36,154 bases of DNA from Eggerthellaceae bacterium (GTDB lineage: Bacteria; Actinomycetota; Coriobacteriia; Coriobacteriales; Eggerthellaceae): the NCBI GenBank assembly GCA_030533105.1, contig JAUNJT010000005.1, positions 1-36,154 of the forward strand. The letters are read 5' to 3'. The notes beneath the pieces were generated by a model. That model did no database searches, was not told where the DNA came from, and saw only the letters and a program-made list of their open reading frames with translations. The position numbers and the translations under genes were made by a program. This document shows, piece after piece, positions 33,413 to 36,154 of the stretch. The stretch's first letter is position 1, and every line of letters starts with the position of its first letter.

Positions 33413-33481
33413 AGCAGCTCCATTCATTGTCGGAGGGACGGTGCGGCGGTGCTGTAATGCACGCGCTGCGCAGTCGTGATG

Positions 33482-33796
33482 CTATAGAGTGTCATACCTG
33501 GGGTCGTTCCAACGTTCAGGGTCTTTGATGCGTCCATTATCCGCTGTGCTACCCAGAAAAGCTAATTCATAGTTCGCTAACTCCCATGCGTTGCCCGTGA
33601 AGATGCTGTCGGATAGCTTTTTGAGAAATTCGCAGTCGGGAGAGGCCATATCGTAATACTCTTTGGGAACCTTGTAGAAGACCTCCCATTTGTAATTGCC
33701 TGCAACGATGGGGACCACCATGACGTATTCATCGTAGAGAGGATCGTATCCGATGGAGCTCCAGTATGCTTCTCTGATGTTCGTAAGCTTGATCAT
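33482..33796 (-). CDS. Small unknown protein
   Basis: A 104-residue protein of unknown family: MIKLTNIREAYWSSIGYDPLYDEYVMVVPIVAGNYKWEVFYKVPKEYYD... ending ERWNDPRYDTL. Rich in Tyr and Trp with a mixed alpha/beta pattern; no signal peptide. The start ATG at 33796 follows AAGGAG; a frame opening at 33874 is longer but has no ribosome-binding site. A TATAAT on the minus strand (33865-33860) is a plausible -10. It lies 69 bases upstream of the GNAT gene on the same strand, and its upstream side carries the operator palindromes at 33941-34022. Confidence 0.68.
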   Translation of the reverse strand: MIKLTNIREAYWSSIGYDPLYDEYVMVVPIVAGNYKWEVFYKVPKEYYDMASPDCEFLKKLSDSIFTGNAWELANYELAFLGSTADNGRIKDPERWNDPRYDTL

Positions 33797-33940
33797 GGTT
33801 CGTCTCCTTGTTTGGAGTTTTTGCAAGACAGGACGCATGCGAAAAATGCTGCGGAGCAGATTATACCGTGACATGAGGAAATGGGAGGGCGCCTTTCAGG
33901 AATCGCTTCGCTTAGTCCGATGACGATATTTGAACAATCG

Positions 33941-33958
33941 TAATACCGTTTAGTATTA
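33941..33958. promoter_or_regulatory. Operator-like palindrome 1
   Basis: TAATACCGTTTAGTATTA: a TAATAC half-site, 6-base spacer and its exact reverse complement GTATTA. First of three like sites in this gap, about 75 bases upstream of the -10 of the minus-strand small-protein gene. Confidence 0.7.
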
Positions 33959-34004
33959 AATGAATTGGGCGACAAACAGAAAAGGGAAGCCACATTAATC
34001 AAAA

Positions 34005-34022
34005 TAATACTAAATAGTATTA
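34005..34022. promoter_or_regulatory. Operator-like palindrome 2
   Basis: TAATACTAAATAGTATTA, same half-sites as copy 1. The symmetry is even longer (34003-34024 forms 10-bp arms around AA). Confidence 0.75.
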
Positions 34023-34130
34023 TTAAGAGCGGTATTTTACTACAGAAGGTTTTTGTTCTGTCCTACTCAAAATAAATGTTAATTAAGAGTAAATTCGCTA
34101 CCATGAGAGGAAAAAAGCTAGAAATACTTC

Positions 34131-34159
34131 TTGACAGTAATACCATTCAGTCTTATTTT
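34131..34159 (+). promoter_or_regulatory. Promoter with embedded operator (copy 3)
   Basis: TTGACA (34131-34136), a 17-base spacer and TATTTT (34154-34159). The spacer and -10 hold TAATACCATTCAGTCTTA (34138-34155), which matches the TAATAC-N6-GTATTA motif in 11 of 12 half-site bases. A repressor bound there would block RNA polymerase. Confidence 0.65.
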
Positions 34160-34165
34160 AATCGC

Positions 34166-34345
34166 GTAGATGTTGCCGCTGAGAATACTCCTTTTCAGTA
34201 GCATCTTCTTCAAAAGCCGAATCTTCCCCGGCTTGTTGCTTGCGGAATTCCAAGATGGCGTTTCAGGCGCTCCGTAGACGGCATCTTGGAACTGCGAGAA
34301 GGCCTTCCCATGAATTCCCCTTTCATGAGAAGGCCTTGGTTTTTC
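34166..34345 (+). ncRNA. Candidate structured non-coding RNA
   Basis: From the predicted start about 7 bases after the -10 at 34159 the plus strand shows four consecutive hairpins and no credible gene: GATG...CATC around a CTGA/TCAG helix (about 34170-34206); AAGCCG/CGGCTT (34214-34234); TTCCAAGATG/CATCTTGGAA (34248-34257/34282-34291, 10 bp); and AAGGCCTT + CATGAA / TTCATG + AAGGCCTT (34299-34337), which is followed by GGTTTTT, an intrinsic terminator on this strand only. The promoter carries an operator. Not like any RNA family I know. Confidence 0.5.
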
Positions 34346-34386
34346 ATGCGTGCCGAGAGTTGACGCGCGCTTGCTCTGTCGCAGAC

Positions 34387-35418
34387 CTACTCAGGATCGC
34401 CTACCCAATGCTCGCGTTCGCCGCACGGTCTCGGGTCGATTCCCATCCAATAGCAATCCGCCGCATCGCGGCATAGCTTGCACGTACGCAGCTTATCCGC
34501 GGGCACGCCTGCAAGCACATCGTGTGCCCAGTCGGGATTTACGCACATGCTCCGCCCTACGGCAACCATGTCGCATAAATCGTTCTCGACCAGATATCGG
34601 GCGAACTCGCCGGTGTTGATGCACGACACGCACATGACGGGGATGTTGACTGCTTTGTGAATCAGCGTGCCTCCGTAGCATACGAAATCCCCTGGGAAAT
34701 CAGCGGGGGGCAGTGTGGAGTAGGGGCTTGGTCCGAACGAGACATGCAGCATGTCGTAGCCGGCTTCTTCGAGTGCGCGCGCGACTTTTGCGGCGCCTTC
34801 GGCATCAGGCGTGCTTCCCGCGATGCGAATATCCACGATGAAATCGGGTCCGCATGATGCTGCGATGGCTTTGCGGATGTTCCGGAAGAAGCGCATGCGG
34901 CCATCGAAATCAACGCCGTACTCATCCGTTCTCGTATTGAATGCCGGGTCTAAGAACAGCGACAGGAACCAACCATGTCCAGCATGGATCTCCACGCCAT
35001 CGCAGCCTGCGCGCCAAGCGCGTATCGCGGCATCGAGAAAGTATTGTTCGAGCGCATGCATTTCCTCGGTGCTGAAGCGTCCGATTTCACCCTCGGTGCT
35101 GAGCTGCGCGAGGACCACAACGCCGTTTTCGTGGCAGTGAGTTGCGATTTCTCTTAAAGCATCCGCCTGCTCGTCTTTCCATAAGCCTGCCATACGGTTG
35201 AAGAAAACGCCTTCTTCGTCTGGGGTGACGATATTGGTGCCGAGGATGATCATACCCATACCTCCTTCGGCAAGGCGCTTGTAGAAAGCGATTTGCTCAG
35301 GACGCATGAGGCAGTTTTCATCGAGCGTGTGGTCTATGCGAGATAGCGGCGCGCAGACGATGCGGTTCCTCAAGGTCTTGCTGCCTACTGTGATCGGGTC
35401 GTCAAGGCGCGGACACAC
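34387..35418 (-). CDS. NADH:flavin oxidoreductase, old yellow enzyme family
   Basis: A 343-residue FMN oxidoreductase. It begins at GTG 35418 (VCPRLDDPITVGSKTLRNRIVCAPLSR), 6 bases after AAAGGGG; the upstream frame is open but unsupported. The TIM-barrel motifs are VEIHAGHGWFLSLFLDPAFNTRTDEYG (about 170-196) and DIRIAGSTPDAEGAAKVARALEEAGYDMLHVSFG. The end, TCKLCRDAADCYWMGIDPRPC, has four cysteines in C-x2-C-x5-C-x9-C. 2-Enoate and dienoyl-CoA reductases carry a 4Fe-4S site at the equivalent place with somewhat different spacing; unlike them, this protein stops there, with no FAD/NAD domain. Divergent from a molybdoenzyme gene, which suggests both act in reduction of an organic electron acceptor. 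Confidence 0.88.
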   Translation of the reverse strand: MCPRLDDPITVGSKTLRNRIVCAPLSRIDHTLDENCLMRPEQIAFYKRLAEGGMGMIILGTNIVTPDEEGVFFNRMAGLWKDEQADALREIATHCHENGVVVLAQLSTEGEIGRFSTEEMHALEQYFLDAAIRAWRAGCDGVEIHAGHGWFLSLFLDPAFNTRTDEYGVDFDGRMRFFRNIRKAIAASCGPDFIVDIRIAGSTPDAEGAAKVARALEEAGYDMLHVSFGPSPYSTLPPADFPGDFVCYGGTLIHKAVNIPVMCVSCINTGEFARYLVENDLCDMVAVGRSMCVNPDWAHDVLAGVPADKLRTCKLCRDAADCYWMGIDPRPCGEREHWVGDPE

Positions 35419-35786
35419 AGGAACCCCTTTCAGGAGAGAAGAAACCACCGCTGTCGTTATAAAGCAGACGCTAAAAAGCATCGTAACACAATGCGATTCG
35501 CAACACGGACGGCCGCAGTTCATTTTAGTTGAAGGACAACTGCTTTTCATTCGTGGCGACAAGCGAATTAAACCTTTAAGTATTAGATATGGGCGATGTT
35601 TCCGACGCATAGTCTCATGCAACAAAATCATAGATTTTGCTAGAATGAATCCGAACCTAGTATTAGGTGTGGTTTTTCGCACTGGTTCGCTGGTGTTGTC
35701 TGACCGTTTCGGTTAGATACCGACGAGCATCTCGCGCGCCATGTGCTAAGGCCGAGAAAAGAAGAGAAAGGAAAGGAGCGCAAAAC
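35419..35786. promoter_or_regulatory. Divergent promoter region between OYE and molybdoenzyme
   Basis: 368 bases without a gene. Plus-strand TGCTAGAAT (35638-35646) is an extended -10 candidate. TTAAACCTTTAAGTATTA (35568-35585) matches the TAATAC-N6-GTATTA motif in 10 of 12 half-site bases, and ACCTAGTATTAGGT (about 35656-35669) is another palindrome. A regulator shared with the 33941-34155 sites is possible. Confidence 0.4.
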
Positions 35787-36154
35787 ATGGTTGATTATCA
35801 AGCATTCCTTGACAGCATCAACAGGGAGGCGTACCACGCTGGCGAGCTCACTTGGGAAGAGGACGGGTACACGTGCACCCGTACATACCATTACTCTCCT
35901 CCGGGTTGCCATACCTCTTGCGGCTTGATCTATTATGTCAAGGACGGCAAGGTGTGCAAGATTGAGGGCGACCCGCTGGATCCCTGCGCAAACGGCAGGC
36001 TCTGCATGCGCTGTCTCGAGAACGACGAGGCTATCAACCATCCTGATCGCGTGAAGTATCCTATGCGTCGCGTCGGTGAGCGCGGCGAGAACAAGTGGGA
36101 GCGCATCACGTGGGATGAGGCCTACGACGAGATCGAGAAGAACGTCCGCGAGAT
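35787..36154 (+). CDS. Molybdopterin-containing oxidoreductase, DMSO reductase family (N-terminal part)
   Basis: The first 122 residues of a large molybdenum enzyme, cut by the window edge. ATG at 35787 after AAAGGAG. The sequence MVDYQAFLDSINREAYHAGELTWEEDGYTC precedes the cluster-binding region CHTSCGLIYYVKDGKVCKIEGDPLDPCANGRLCMRCLENDEAINHPDRVKYPMRRVGERGENKWERITWDEAYDEI, whose GKVCKIEGDP...GRLCMR and ITWDEAYDEI are family hallmarks (4Fe-4S site then MGD-binding domain). No Tat signal is visible at the N-terminus, so it is probably cytoplasmic, as are catechol-dehydroxylase and acetylene-hydratase-type members. Substrate cannot be told from this part. Confidence 0.93.
   Translation, partial: MVDYQAFLDSINREAYHAGELTWEEDGYTCTRTYHYSPPGCHTSCGLIYYVKDGKVCKIEGDPLDPCANGRLCMRCLENDEAINHPDRVKYPMRRVGERGENKWERITWDEAYDEIEKNVRE

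Noticed and set aside
34240-34476. 78-codon open frame over the hairpin block
   Set aside because: It crosses two perfect hairpins and the terminator and continues antisense into the OYE gene; no start signal.
1-36154. CRISPR arrays, insertion sequences or prophage genes
   Set aside because: No regularly spaced repeats, transposase motifs or phage structural genes were seen anywhere in the window.

Overview
The window looks like the chromosomal replication-origin neighbourhood of an anaerobic actinomycete, most probably of the class Coriobacteriia, family Eggerthellaceae. Reasons: the dnaA / oriC / rpmH-rnpA-yidD-yidC-jag-rsmG-parA-parB order, a small DUF5679-like zinc ribbon gene, an MgtE-type sensor fused to PRC and CBS domains next to an Nramp-related transporter, and a DMSO-reductase-family molybdoenzyme at the right edge beside an old-yellow-enzyme-like gene. 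Base composition is moderate (near 50 % GC by eye), lower than Eggerthella itself, so genus is not assigned.

Layout. 1-1588: dnaA (3' end outside the window) and an unusual HATPase plus winged-helix protein, both on the minus strand. 1589-2542: the gene-free origin with TTTTCCAC-type DnaA boxes and a pair of TATA palindromes. 2543-7811: the plus-strand ribosome/RNase P/membrane-insertion/segregation cluster, with two parS sites before parA and a third one embedded in the stop codon of the convergent rlmN gene. 7883-18496: rlmN, ddl, an unknown tail-anchored protein, a DnaQ-DinG helicase, a coiled-coil membrane protein and a very large membrane protein built on a degenerate M28 peptidase fold. 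18651-22842: DUF5679-like zinc ribbon, rsmJ, tRNA-Arg, and the MgtE-sensor/Nramp pair that probably handles magnesium. 22948-25959: a FecCD/FecE/lipoprotein ABC uptake system for a metal complex. 26362-28267: an NhaC-family transporter behind a lysine riboswitch, so probably a lysine transporter. 28701-31280: tRNA-Gly and two related major facilitator genes. 31374-33796: citrate synthase, a GNAT acetyltransferase and an unknown small protein on the minus strand. 33797-34386: a gene-free block with three copies of an 18-bp operator-like palindrome, a promoter containing one of them, and a run of hairpins ending in an intrinsic terminator, read here as a candidate regulated non-coding RNA. 34387-36154: OYE-family oxidoreductase divergent from the start of a molybdopterin oxidoreductase.

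The strongest leads for something undescribed are the operator/ncRNA locus at 33941-34345, the HATPase-HTH protein between dnaA and the origin, and the M28 pseudo-peptidase with its roughly 700-residue acidic insert. All functional calls rest on reading motifs; no database search was possible.
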